Below are positions 1 through 6,663 of a stretch of 10,964 nt of DNA, piece by piece. This DNA comes from Kiritimatiellota bacterium. Lineage in GTDB: Bacteria > Verrucomicrobiota > Kiritimatiellia > RFP12 > UBA1067. Positions within the stretch are counted from its first letter, which is position 1. Each line of letters opens with the position of its first letter. The DNA lies in the NCBI GenBank assembly GCA_009777165.1, contig WRML01000042.1, positions 1 through 10,964 of the forward strand. Direction: 5' to 3'. The position numbers and the translations under genes are program-made. The notes below the pieces were generated by a model. The model was not told where the DNA came from, did not search any database, and was given only the letters and a program-made list of their open reading frames with translations.

Positions 1-107
1 GCGCGAGGCAGCGCACGCGGCGGGGGCGGCGGGGGGGGGGGAAGGGGGGGGAGGGGGGGGGGGGGGGGGGGGGGGGCGGGCGGGGGGGGGGGTCGGGGGG
101 GGCCGCG
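1..107. other. Low-complexity poly-G tract, probable sequence artefact
   Basis: About 70 bases are nearly pure G with scattered C, A and T. A Mur ligase frame should pass through here, but the translation would be polyglycine, which fits no Mur ligase. This looks like a base-calling or contig-edge artefact rather than biology, and nothing should be inferred from it. Confidence 0.7.
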
Positions 108-539
108 GTGATTGACGACTACGCGCACAACCCCGAGAAACTCGCGGCCGCGTGGACGACGCTTGCGGATACGTTCCCGGGGGGGGTCTGCGCGGTGTGG
201 CGTCCGCACGGGTTCGCGCCGCTGCGCAAGATGTTGGGCGGCCTGGCGGAGATGTTCCCGCGCGTGTGCCGCCCACAGGACACGCTGCTGCTGCTGCCCG
301 TGTATGACGCGGGGGGGACCGCGGACCGGAGCGTCACGAGTGCGGATTTGGCTTCACAACTGGCGGCGAAAAATGTTAATGTGTGTCTCGTCGGATCGCT
401 GGAGGAGGCGGAGGCGCGGATGCGCAAGGCGGCGGCGGGCGGCGCGGGTGCGCTGGTCACGTTCGGCGCGCGCGACCCGGGCCTGCCGAGGCTGGCGAGA
501 CGGTTGACGGAAACGGAAGGAGAGACAGCACGCAGATGA
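1..539 (+). CDS. Mur ligase, C-terminal part (MurC-like), 5' end missing
   Basis: This is the C-terminal domain of a Mur ligase, the ATP-dependent cytoplasmic enzymes that add amino acids to UDP-MurNAc in peptidoglycan synthesis. The frame is reliable from about base 102. It begins with VIDDYAHNPEKLAAA, the hallmark of the Mur C-terminal domain, followed by a RPHGFAPLRKM segment (compare the QPHRYxR region of MurC), LLPVYDAGGTADRSVTS (compare the MurC VYxAGE region) and a final VTFGARDPGLPRLARRL helix. GTG at 108 is the first valine of the motif, not a start; the true start lies left of the window. Upstream bases are a G-rich low-quality tract, so the frame cannot be followed there. The stop codon (537-539) lies inside the left arm of a palindromic repeat, so the last few residues are repeat-encoded. 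MurC is the closest match, but another MurC-like ligase such as Mpl cannot be excluded. Confidence 0.75.
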   Translation, partial: ARQRTRRGRRGGGKGGEGGGGGGGGGRGGGSGGAAVIDDYAHNPEKLAAAWTTLADTFPGGVCAVWRPHGFAPLRKMLGGLAEMFPRVCRPQDTLLLLPVYDAGGTADRSVTSADLASQLAAKNVNVCLVGSLEEAEARMRKAAAGGAGALVTFGARDPGLPRLARRLTETEGETARR

Positions 540-616
540 CACAGATGTTTTTAGACTCACGCAGATTAGACAAAAAAATCTGCGCACATCCAAATCATCT
601 GCGTCATCTGCGTGCT
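527..616. repeat. Palindromic repeat A, copy 1 (CAGATGACGCAGAT type)
   Basis: The left arm at 527-547 and the right arm at 596-616 are inverted copies matching at 20 of 21 positions. A second inner pair, CGCAGATT (560-567) and AATCTGCG (577-584), gives a nested double hairpin. The right half (568-615) recurs almost exactly at 1414-1462, differing by a single A in the A-run. The left arm supplies the stop codon of the upstream Mur ligase, and the right arm ends 8 bases before the Shine-Dalgarno of the downstream gene. The element resembles short non-autonomous palindromic elements; no transposase is in the window. Confidence 0.85.
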
Positions 617-624
617 AAAGAAAA

Positions 625-630
625 AGGAGG
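625..630 (+). promoter_or_regulatory. Shine-Dalgarno AGGAGG deciding the thioredoxin start
   Basis: AGGAGG directly abuts ATG 631 (zero spacing) but lies 6 bases before ATG 637. The second ATG is therefore the better start, and it also begins a standard signal peptide with a lysine and arginine at positions 2 and 3. Confidence 0.75.
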
Positions 631-636
631 ATGGGT

Positions 637-1203
637 ATGAAAAGGATACTGAGCATCGCGTTGGCGATGGGATTGACGGCCGTATGCGCACAGGCGCAGT
701 CGTGGAAGAACAATGACAAGGTCCCTGCAAAGACCAAGGGCTGGATCGAGGACTTCGAGAAGGCAAAGGCGGAGGCGGAGACGTTCAAACAGCCGATCTT
801 CGCGTTCTTCACCGGAGGCGACTGGTGCGGCTGGTGCAAGCTGCTGAAGCAGGAGGTGCTAGACACCAAGGAGTTCGCGGCGTTTGCGGCGGACAACCTC
901 ATCCTGTTCGAGGCAGATTTCCCGAGGTCCAAGAAGCTGTCGGACAAGGTCATGAAGCAGAACACGGAGCTGGCGTCCAAGTACAGCGTGAACGGCTATC
1001 CCACGGTCATCCTGCTCGACGCGGAGGGCAAGAGCATCGGGAAGACCGGCTACAAGGAGGGCGGCGATAAGGCGTACATCACGCACCTGAAGGAGCTGCT
1101 CGCCAAAGCCGGCATCGAGACGGAGACCAAGGCCGAGGCCGCCAAGGCGCTCTCGCCGTATGAGAAGGCAAAGGCCGAGAAGGAGGCCGCCAAGGACAAG
1201 TGA
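637..1203 (+). CDS. Exported thioredoxin-like protein (CGWC)
   Basis: This 188-residue protein is predicted to be exported and to have a thioredoxin fold. Residues 1-20 form a signal peptide (MKR, hydrophobic core, AQA|QSW cleavage site). The thioredoxin domain spans about 35-155, with a redox-active WCGWC motif (C64 and C67) and the cis-proline segment GYPTVILLD (P122). The spacing resembles the thioredoxin_7/DUF255-like group rather than classical TrxA. The C-terminus (about 161-188) is rich in Lys, Ala and Glu and probably helical. Its likely role is disulfide reduction or exchange in the periplasm; the substrate is unknown. ATG 637 was chosen over the in-frame ATG 631 because of Shine-Dalgarno spacing. 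The gene is flanked on both sides by copies of palindromic repeat A, so it may be transcribed separately from its neighbours. Confidence 0.88.
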   Translation: MKRILSIALAMGLTAVCAQAQSWKNNDKVPAKTKGWIEDFEKAKAEAETFKQPIFAFFTGGDWCGWCKLLKQEVLDTKEFAAFAADNLILFEADFPRSKKLSDKVMKQNTELASKYSVNGYPTVILLDAEGKSIGKTGYKEGGDKAYITHLKELLAKAGIETETKAEAAKALSPYEKAKAEKEAAKDK

Positions 1204-1221
1204 GCGGCGGAAAGAGGGGAC

Positions 1222-1462
1222 AGCACGCAGATGACGCAGATTCTAAAAGCCTCATGATTGTTTGGACAAGGTAGATATGCAAATGAAATTACACAGAGTT
1301 CCACAGAGAACCGCAGAGTTGCACAGAGAATGTAAAAACAGACTCTGTGGCCCTCTGTGCCTTCTCTGTGAAACTCTGTGTAACGTGTCCAGATTATTTT
1401 GAGACGATGAATAAGACAAAAAAAATCTGCGCACATCCAAATCATCTGCGTCATCTGCGTGC
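1222..1462. repeat. Palindromic repeat A, copy 2, interrupted by repeat B
   Basis: The left arm GCACGCAGATGACGCAGAT (1223-1241) has a perfect 19-base inverted partner at 1444-1462. The right half matches copy 1 over 48-49 bases (1414-1462 against 568-615). In copy 1 the arms enclose about 50 bases; here they enclose about 200 because repeat B (1289-1383) and some flanking sequence lie between them. The right arm runs to within 15 bases of the LpxC-like start codon. Confidence 0.8.
1289..1383. repeat. Palindromic repeat B (ACACAGAG type), nested in repeat A
   Basis: This is a long imperfect palindrome. The left arm (1289-1330) is built of CACAGAG or GCAGAG units spaced about 10 bases apart, and the right arm (1342-1383) carries the reverse complement CTCTGTG units. 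The outer 22 bases match with one mismatch, and the loop is about 11 bases. An additional GGACA (1264-1268) and TGTCC (1386-1390) flank it. I recall similar CACAGAG palindromes from several environmental phyla, which is why it is called a repeat family member although only one copy is present here. Confidence 0.8.
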
Positions 1463-1476
1463 GCTAAAAAAAGCAA

Positions 1477-2508
1477 ATGAATTTTCAGTATCCGATAGGG
1501 CGGGTGTTGCTGGGCGAGGCCCGGGCTGTCGCGGAGGCGCACGGGCGTTTCCATGCGCAGGCCGTTGACGAGGCGAGGCTGTGCGAGGGCGCGACGGGCT
1601 TTTCGGAACGGCGCACGGGGCTGGCGGGTGAGGCATCCGTGGACGGCCCCGGCACGTTCTACGGCAAGACGCGGCGCACGGTCACGTTCGCGCCGTCGCG
1701 CGAGGCCGGGTGGTGGATCGAGCGCGCGGACCTGCGCGAGCAGTTGCGGACGCAGGTCTCCGTCCGCAACGTCTGGACCTCCGCGCGGAACATCGTGCTG
1801 CGCAGCGGCAGCCCGCGCAACTACCTGCGCATGGTCGAGCACATCGTCGCGCTCCGCCTCGGCATGGGCGTGGACGACCTGACCATCCGCGTGGACTCCG
1901 GCGACCCCCCCCTCTTCGACCGCAGCAGCATGGACCTTGTCGAGGCCATGGACAAAGCGCAGATCGTCGAGCGCGACGAGCCCGCCACGTTTGTGACCGT
2001 CAAGGAGCCAGTCACATTCGGCGGCGGGCGCGGCGACTTCCTCACGTTCCTCCCCCCCGAGGACGGCGAGAAAAAACTGCGCCTCGACTGCGCGATCGAC
2101 TTCGCCTCGGTCATCGGCAAACAGCGCATCGTGTTCGACGTGACCCCCGAGACGTTCCGCCACGGTGCGCTCGCGCGGACGAACGCCACGCACCGCCAGA
2201 TGCTGCTCGCGAAGACCGTCGGCATCCTCTTTGCGGACATGCGGAACCTGGGATACACGAAGCAGAACATCCTGATCCACGGTCGCCGGAAATTCTACAA
2301 CGCGCCGCGCTTTGTGCAGGAGGGTGGTGGGGGCAAGGCGCTCGAACCCGTGTGGCACCGCGCCACACTCGACCTGCTCGCCGCCCTCGCGCTGATTGAC
2401 AGAGGCCGCTTCATCGGCCGCGTCGTCTCCTACCGCGCCGGCCACACCCTCGACATCCGCGCCGTCACCCAGCTTTACCTGCGTGACCTGCTGGAAACGG
2501 TATCTTAA
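1477..2508 (+). CDS. lpxC: LpxC-like UDP-3-O-acyl-GlcNAc deacetylase, divergent
   Basis: LpxC is the zinc deacetylase that commits UDP-3-O-acyl-GlcNAc to lipid A synthesis. The 343-residue product is longer than typical LpxC (about 300) but follows its order. MVEHIVALRLGMGVDD (119-134) carries the E121-H122 pair that matches the catalytic Glu and a zinc His. PPLFDRSSM (144-152) stands where LpxC has PIxDGSA. KLRLDCAIDF (200-209) starts the second lobe, and FRHGALARTNATH (227-239) corresponds to the FxxEIAxARTF region. WHRATLDLLAALALI (293-307) and RAGHTLD (320-326) supply H294, D299 and the catalytic-type H323. Oddities: the His-to-Asp spacing is five rather than the usual four (HKxxD), and the GD after it is AA. 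ATG 1477 is the first start after an in-frame TAA at 1465; no clear Shine-Dalgarno is seen. A divergent paralogue with another substrate is possible. Confidence 0.8.
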   Translation: MNFQYPIGRVLLGEARAVAEAHGRFHAQAVDEARLCEGATGFSERRTGLAGEASVDGPGTFYGKTRRTVTFAPSREAGWWIERADLREQLRTQVSVRNVWTSARNIVLRSGSPRNYLRMVEHIVALRLGMGVDDLTIRVDSGDPPLFDRSSMDLVEAMDKAQIVERDEPATFVTVKEPVTFGGGRGDFLTFLPPEDGEKKLRLDCAIDFASVIGKQRIVFDVTPETFRHGALARTNATHRQMLLAKTVGILFADMRNLGYTKQNILIHGRRKFYNAPRFVQEGGGGKALEPVWHRATLDLLAALALIDRGRFIGRVVSYRAGHTLDIRAVTQLYLRDLLETVS

Positions 2509-2528
2509 TTTCATGAAAGGCTTAAACG

Positions 2529-2831
2529 ATGTTTTTTTTGCAAGTTGCGCTCATCGTTGCGTTGGTGCGATTGCTCCTCGCGGCAAACAATCATCTGTTA
2601 TGCGCCGCACTCTATACAGGCTGTACCGTCGCCGTTGATTTGGCAAATTTCTGCCTTGCCGAAAACCGTGTCGGGTGGATGCCCATCGCACAGTACGTGC
2701 TGGTGAAGGCGGTGATCCTTTTCGGGGCGAGCTTACTTTATTTCTGGGGATTGCGAAACGTTAAGGGGTTCCTGTGGTGGATTGTCGCGGCACTTGGACT
2801 TGGGGTTGGTGTTCTGTCCTGTTTTGTGTGA
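2529..2831 (+). CDS. Small integral membrane protein, unknown function
   Basis: The 100-residue product is strongly hydrophobic, with membrane segments at about 2-19, 52-73 and 79-99. A weaker hydrophobic stretch at 23-43 could be a fourth. Charged residues are few (R14, D38, E45, R47, K60, R76, K79). I recognise no family. ATG 2529 has GAAAGG 8 bases upstream, and the gene follows the LpxC-like gene after only 20 bases, so the two are probably cotranscribed. This suggests, without proving, an envelope role. The run of eight T directly after the ATG (codons Phe-Phe-Leu) could be slippery or error-prone. Confidence 0.7.
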   Translation: MFFLQVALIVALVRLLLAANNHLLCAALYTGCTVAVDLANFCLAENRVGWMPIAQYVLVKAVILFGASLLYFWGLRNVKGFLWWIVAALGLGVGVLSCFV

Positions 2832-2967
2832 TATCGGCGAGGTCTGCCTCAAGACCGTGCAACGCGAACCTTCATTTTTTAATTGACCGTGGACGAATCT
2901 TCAAATACCCTATATTCCTTTGTTCTGAGCCATATCAGGACATCACCAATTTTTTGGGTTGCAGAAA

Positions 2968-4479
2968 ATGATTGATTCTTCTCTGACGATTTTGGCGGTT
3001 GCGGATTTGCATTTCACGGGGCTTGCACGGCAGGTGGCGCAGCCCACGCACATGCATGGAGGGCTTGCGCGCATTTTGTTCAACAAGGTGTTCCTGCGGC
3101 TGAAACATCTGGGGATTAAACCGGACGTGACGGTCGTCCTCGGCGATGTCCTCGAGGACGGGACAGATCCCAATGCGGATGCGGACCTGATCGCGCTCCA
3201 CAGCGAACTGACGCGCAGCGGGATTCCGTTCCTGATGGTGCGCGGCAATCACGACACCCAGAACGAGCACTTTGCCGAGTGTTTCGATGTGTCCACAAAG
3301 CTGCACACGATTGGCGGTTATGGGTTCATCGTGTATGACGACATCTTCGCCGTCACACAGGAGACAACGCGCGAAGAGTCGGCCCTTGCGGCGACGCTCG
3401 ACATTGCAAACGACAATCCCAATCTCCCGCTGATCGCATTGCAACATGCGCCGGTGTATCCGGCCATTGACTCGCATTACCCGTATCGCCCGACCAACAC
3501 GGCGGAGATTATCGGCTCGTTTCGCAAGGCGGGCGTGTTCCTCTCGCTGAGCGGCCATTACCACAAGGGGCAGAAGGTGCGGGCCAGCCACCATGTGTTC
3601 TATCACACCGTTCCCGCGCTGTGTGAAGCGCCGTTCCCGTTCAGCATCATCCGCCTGAAAGGGAAAAAGGTGGAGGTCGAGGAACACGCGCTTGCCCTCC
3701 ATTACCCAAACCTCACGGACGTGCATTGCCATACGGAGTATGCCTATTGCGCGACGACCGTGAACACGGCAACTGCCATCGCACTTTCGACGCACTTGGG
3801 TGTCACGAAGCATTGCGTCCTCGAACATTCCTTCCAGCTTTACTTTGAGAAACGTTACGCCATGAGCGGCAAGTGGCAGTCCGACCCGCAGCGCGTCGAG
3901 GCGGTGTGGGCCACGCCAGAGCGTTCCCGCATGGCGAATTACCGCCGCTTCGCGGAGAAACTGCGTTCGCCATTCGTCAAGATCGGGCTTGAGATTGACT
4001 TGTACGACAACGGGAAAATATTGCTCGCACCGGAAGATGCGGAAGAAGGCTTTTGGGATATTCTGATCGGCGCGATTCATTTTATCCACGATTTCGTGCC
4101 GGGGCAAACCACACAGCAAGAGGCGGAAAAAATGTTCATCCGCGATGTCACGCAACTGGTCCTGCTTCCGATCAAGGTCTTGGCGCACCCGTTCCGCTTC
4201 TTCGCGTGGAATAACCTTGAGACCCCCAAGCACCTCTATCCCGTCGTGGCAAACCTGCTGGCGGATTCGGGTGTCGCGGCGGAAGTCAATTTCCACGCCT
4301 ATCGGACAGACCCTGACTTCATCCGGTGCTGCGTAGAGAAGAATGTGAAAATCGCATTGGCCTCCGATGCTCATGCTCTTCAGGAGGTCGGCGAGCTTGC
4401 GCCTCATGTCGAAGCGTTGAGAATGGCGGGGGTCACGCCGAAGATGTTTCCCGATGTGTTGTTTTCGTTTGACTCGTAG
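2968..4479 (+). CDS. Metallophosphoesterase-PHP two-domain protein
   Basis: The 503-residue cytoplasmic protein joins two metal-dependent phosphoesterase folds. The N-terminal calcineurin-like domain (about 5-240) has all canonical motifs: DLH (D13, H15), GD (59-60), GNHD (93-96), H160 in QHAP and GHYH (196-199). The C-terminal PHP domain (about 248-490) has DVHCHTEYAY (D251, H253, H255), LEHS (E286, H287), GLEIDL (E342), GAIHFI (H371), LAHPFR (H407) and ASDAH (D467, H469), a complete-looking metal ligand set of the histidinol-phosphatase type. Both centres therefore look active. Substrates are unknown; nucleotides, phosphorylated metabolites or nucleic acid ends are all plausible. ATG 2968 is preferred over TTG 2959 because it is the stronger codon and starts three residues before the first strand; neither has a good Shine-Dalgarno. 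The 136 bases upstream hold no other gene. Confidence 0.88.
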   Translation: MIDSSLTILAVADLHFTGLARQVAQPTHMHGGLARILFNKVFLRLKHLGIKPDVTVVLGDVLEDGTDPNADADLIALHSELTRSGIPFLMVRGNHDTQNEHFAECFDVSTKLHTIGGYGFIVYDDIFAVTQETTREESALAATLDIANDNPNLPLIALQHAPVYPAIDSHYPYRPTNTAEIIGSFRKAGVFLSLSGHYHKGQKVRASHHVFYHTVPALCEAPFPFSIIRLKGKKVEVEEHALALHYPNLTDVHCHTEYAYCATTVNTATAIALSTHLGVTKHCVLEHSFQLYFEKRYAMSGKWQSDPQRVEAVWATPERSRMANYRRFAEKLRSPFVKIGLEIDLYDNGKILLAPEDAEEGFWDILIGAIHFIHDFVPGQTTQQEAEKMFIRDVTQLVLLPIKVLAHPFRFFAWNNLETPKHLYPVVANLLADSGVAAEVNFHAYRTDPDFIRCCVEKNVKIALASDAHALQEVGELAPHVEALRMAGVTPKMFPDVLFSFDS

Positions 4480-4542
4480 CGTGCTCAACGAAATAGTTGA
4501 CGTTTGGGGCCGCCCAAGTCGCGTGTGTAGGGTCATCGAATA

Positions 4543-4574
4543 ACACGAACGGACGCAAATAAAACCGTTCGTGT
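4543..4574. repeat. Inverted repeat, ACACGAACGG arms
   Basis: ACACGAACGG (4543-4552) and CCGTTCGTGT (4565-4574) are a perfect 10-base inverted pair around a 12-base A-rich loop. It lies 63 bases after the metallophosphoesterase-PHP stop and could act as a transcription terminator, but no U-tract follows. It resembles CACGAA-type palindromic repeats rather than a classical terminator. Confidence 0.7.
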
Positions 4575-4590
4575 GCATTCGTACAATATA

Positions 4591-4631
4591 TCCGCAAGGC
4601 TTTCAGCCTTTACGGACCTCGCACATGCGAG
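4591..4631. repeat. Two adjacent small hairpins
   Basis: The first hairpin (4591-4616) has AAGGCT-ttc-AGCCTT (4596-4610) extended by TCCG and CGGA with one bulge. The second (4618-4631) is CTCGCA-ca-TGCGAG. The first belongs to the three-base-loop hairpin type seen throughout this window. Confidence 0.65.
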
Positions 4632-4640
4632 AGGGGATTA

Positions 4641-4730
4641 AAGGGACGTAGGGGACCTAGGAGACAGAGGGGGAGGGGAATATCAGAAGTGGTACCCCTC
4701 CCTGCGTCCCCTAGGTCTCCGACGTCCCCT
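4641..4730. repeat. Imperfect palindrome of about 37-base arms
   Basis: The left arm (4641-4678) reads GGGACGT, then GGGGACCTAGG, then GGGAGGGG. The right arm (4695-4730) reads CCCCTCCC, then CCCCTAGG, then ACGTCCCCT. The arms match at most positions around a 16-base AT-rich centre. No coding or regulatory role is evident. Confidence 0.7.
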
Positions 4731-4770
4731 GAAAGTTCGCAGGACGTTCGTCCTCACTACTATATAGTGT

Positions 4771-4888
4771 TTTAACTTGACGTTGTTACATTCGGCAACA
4801 GGGCTGAAAGCCCTCGTGCAAATGGAGGGCGAGCGTCCCCGTGAGCCGCGAGGGCTGAAAGGGCTAAATGTAACAACGTCAAGTTAAA
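4771..4888. repeat. 118-base element with perfect 22-base terminal inverted repeats
   Basis: Bases 4771-4792 and 4867-4888 are exact reverse complements (outer end TTTAACTTGACG). The 74-base core is GC-rich, starts with a GGGCT-gaa-AGCCC mini-hairpin (4801-4813) and contains a segment shared with 9068-9116. This has the structure of a small non-autonomous mobile element or a protected hairpin, but no target-site duplication is obvious. Confidence 0.85.
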
Positions 4889-5065
4889 TTACTATAGTTA
4901 AATCACATTTATAGTGTTCCATTCTTACATCCCGTTCGTCAACTGTCTTCTCGGTAGAAAAACGGTGTTTTCGCTATAAGTCTTGTGCGGCACGTTTTGT
5001 ACTTGCTTTCCTGCCCGATTCGCTCCATAATTTTACGATTATTCAAACAGAATGATTGTGACAAA

Positions 5066-6616
5066 ATGAAGGGAAATGACCATACAGATTGCGCATCGTG
5101 CGCAATCCGCCGCTTTGAAAGCGCGGCGGATTACCGTAAGCGGTTTATCGTTCAGGATCAGATTGACCGCTACCTGTCGGACGGACCGCATTTCATTGAC
5201 GAGACCGCCATCTTCGCCGCACTCGAAAACGCGCGGAACGCTCCGGCGAACGATGCCGCGCGTGTCCGCGACATCCTCGCGAAGTCCCGCGCGATCGAGA
5301 CGCTCCTCCCCGAAGAGACCGCCGCGCTCATCCAGGTCACCGACCCCGCCCTGCTTCAGGAGATGGCGGACACCGCGCTGGCAATCAAGAAGTCCGTCTA
5401 TGACAACCGCATCGTCACGTTCGCGCCGCTCTACATGAGCAACCCCTGCGTCAACCGTTGCGCGTACTGCGGGTTCCGGGCAGGGAACGCGGAGCAGAAA
5501 CGCCGCATCCTCACCATGGACGAGGTGCGGCAGGAGATTGACGTGCTGGCTGGCACCATCGGGCATAAGCGACTCATCGCGGTTTACGGCGAACACCCCG
5601 ACACCTCGACCGAGTACATCGCCGAGACCATCCGAACGGCATACGCGCATCAGGTGAAATCGCCCAGAGGCACGACCGTCGGCATCCGGCGCGTCAACGT
5701 CAACGCCGCGCCGTTGCCGATCGAGGATCTGCGTGTGCTGAAGCAGGTCGGCATCGGGACGTTTCAGGTGTTCCAAGAGACCTACCATCGCGAGACCTAT
5801 GCGCGTCTGCATCCGGCGGACACCGTGAAGGGCAATTACGACTGGCGCGTCACCGCGTTCCACCGTGCGCTGGAGGCGGGCGTAGATGATGTCGGGCTGG
5901 GTGTACTGTACGGGCTGTACGACTGGCAGTTTGAGCTCGTAGCGACCATCTGCCATGCCCGCGATTTGGAGCGGCGTTTCGGCATCGGACCGCACACGCT
6001 TTCCGTGCCGAGGCTCGAGCCCGCGAGCGGCACGGATGTCCCGACCACCTCGCCCTACCTGATTGACGACGCGACGTTCCGGCGCATCGTCCTCATCTCG
6101 CGCCTGTCCGTGCCGTACACGGGGATTATCGTGACCTGCCGCGAAAACCCCGAGTCGCGCAACGCGTGTGTCGGCTACGGCATCACGCAACTGGACGCCA
6201 GCAGCAACATTGCCATCAAGGGCTACAGCGATTTCGCGAGCGAGCAGCATCAGGAGAAAGACCGCCAGCAGTTTGTCCTCTCCGACACCCGCACGTTGGA
6301 GCAGGTGATCGCCTATCTCGCGCAATGCGGCATCATCACCTCATTCTGCACGGCAGGCTACCGCTGCGGACGCACGGGGGGGTGCATTATGGACGCGCTC
6401 AAGACGGGCAAGGAGGGCAAGTTCTGCAAAATCAACGCCGTGCTCACGTTCCGCGAATGGCTCGACGATTTCGCCTCCCCCGCGACCAAGGCGTTGTGCG
6501 AGCCCGTGATCAACCGCGAGCTTGCGGAAATCGAGCGGCACCTCCCGAAATTCCACCCCACGGTGAAAGAGCATTACGACCGCATCTGCAACGGCGAACG
6601 CGATTTGTTCTTTTAA
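5066..6616 (+). CDS. hydG: HydG-like radical SAM enzyme (variant auxiliary-cluster motif)
   Basis: HydG is a radical SAM tyrosine lyase that makes CO and cyanide for the [FeFe]-hydrogenase H-cluster. The 516-residue product matches the family from about residue 40. The radical SAM motif is CVNRCAYCGF (C128, C132, C135). HydG/ThiH-type segments follow: FQETYHRETYARLHP (234-249), DDVGLGVLYGLYDWQFE (274-290) and GPHTLSVPRLEPASGT (308-323). In the C-terminal domain HydG normally has CX2CX22C for the auxiliary cluster. Here C428 and C454 keep the exact outer spacing of 26, but position 431 is Gly (CTAGYRC), with extra cysteines at 434 and 440. It may therefore be a HydG paralogue rather than a true maturase. 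ATG 5066 was preferred to GTG 4985 because the upstream residues look unconserved; no strong Shine-Dalgarno is seen at either. No HydE, HydF or hydrogenase gene is nearby. Confidence 0.85.
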   Translation: MKGNDHTDCASCAIRRFESAADYRKRFIVQDQIDRYLSDGPHFIDETAIFAALENARNAPANDAARVRDILAKSRAIETLLPEETAALIQVTDPALLQEMADTALAIKKSVYDNRIVTFAPLYMSNPCVNRCAYCGFRAGNAEQKRRILTMDEVRQEIDVLAGTIGHKRLIAVYGEHPDTSTEYIAETIRTAYAHQVKSPRGTTVGIRRVNVNAAPLPIEDLRVLKQVGIGTFQVFQETYHRETYARLHPADTVKGNYDWRVTAFHRALEAGVDDVGLGVLYGLYDWQFELVATICHARDLERRFGIGPHTLSVPRLEPASGTDVPTTSPYLIDDATFRRIVLISRLSVPYTGIIVTCRENPESRNACVGYGITQLDASSNIAIKGYSDFASEQHQEKDRQQFVLSDTRTLEQVIAYLAQCGIITSFCTAGYRCGRTGGCIMDALKTGKEGKFCKINAVLTFREWLDDFASPATKALCEPVINRELAEIERHLPKFHPTVKEHYDRICNGERDLFF

Positions 6617-6630
6617 GCGACTATTTTTTA

Positions 6631-6660
6631 GACAGGATTAACAGGATTTGACAGGATTAT
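6631..6660 (+). repeat. Three tandem ACAGGATT units abutting the next gene
   Basis: GACAGGATTA, ACAGGATTTG and ACAGGATTAT form three 10-base tandem units. The last AGGA (6653-6656) lies 7 bases before ATG 6664, so the repeat appears to supply the ribosome binding site. ACAGGATTAACAGGATT units are a repeat type I recall from several environmental phyla, usually as half of a palindrome; here the opposite half is absent. Confidence 0.75.
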
Positions 6661-6663
6661 AAT

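Larger units (their letters stand above)
4480..4984. other. Gene-free region made largely of palindromes
   Basis: No coding frame here has recognisable protein features. The stretch instead contains, in order, inverted repeats at 4543-4574, 4591-4616, 4618-4631, 4641-4730, a short AGGACG/CGTCCT hairpin at 4741-4754, a self-complementary ACTATATAGT at 4759-4768 and a large element at 4771-4888. The remaining 96 bases before 4985 are AT-rich and probably hold the promoter of the HydG-like gene, but I see no convincing -35/-10 pair. Confidence 0.75.

Noticed and set aside
32..100. G-quadruplex or telomere-like tract
   Set aside because: The run interrupts a Mur ligase frame with polyglycine and lies at the contig edge, so an artefact is more likely.
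1252..2514. Long antisense frame of 420 residues
   Set aside because: It is the shadow of the LpxC-like gene extended through repeats A and B; its charged composition is a by-product of GC-rich codons.
2935..4578. Antisense frame of 547 residues, longer than the sense gene
   Set aside because: The sense strand has complete metallophosphoesterase and PHP motifs, so the antisense frame is a shadow.
5039..6325. Antisense frame of 428 residues
   Set aside because: It is opposite the HydG-like gene, whose radical SAM motif and family segments are clear.
6648..6663. TTGACA and TATAAT directly upstream of ATG 6664
   Set aside because: They are only 4 bases apart and arise from the ACAGGATT repeat, so they cannot form a promoter.
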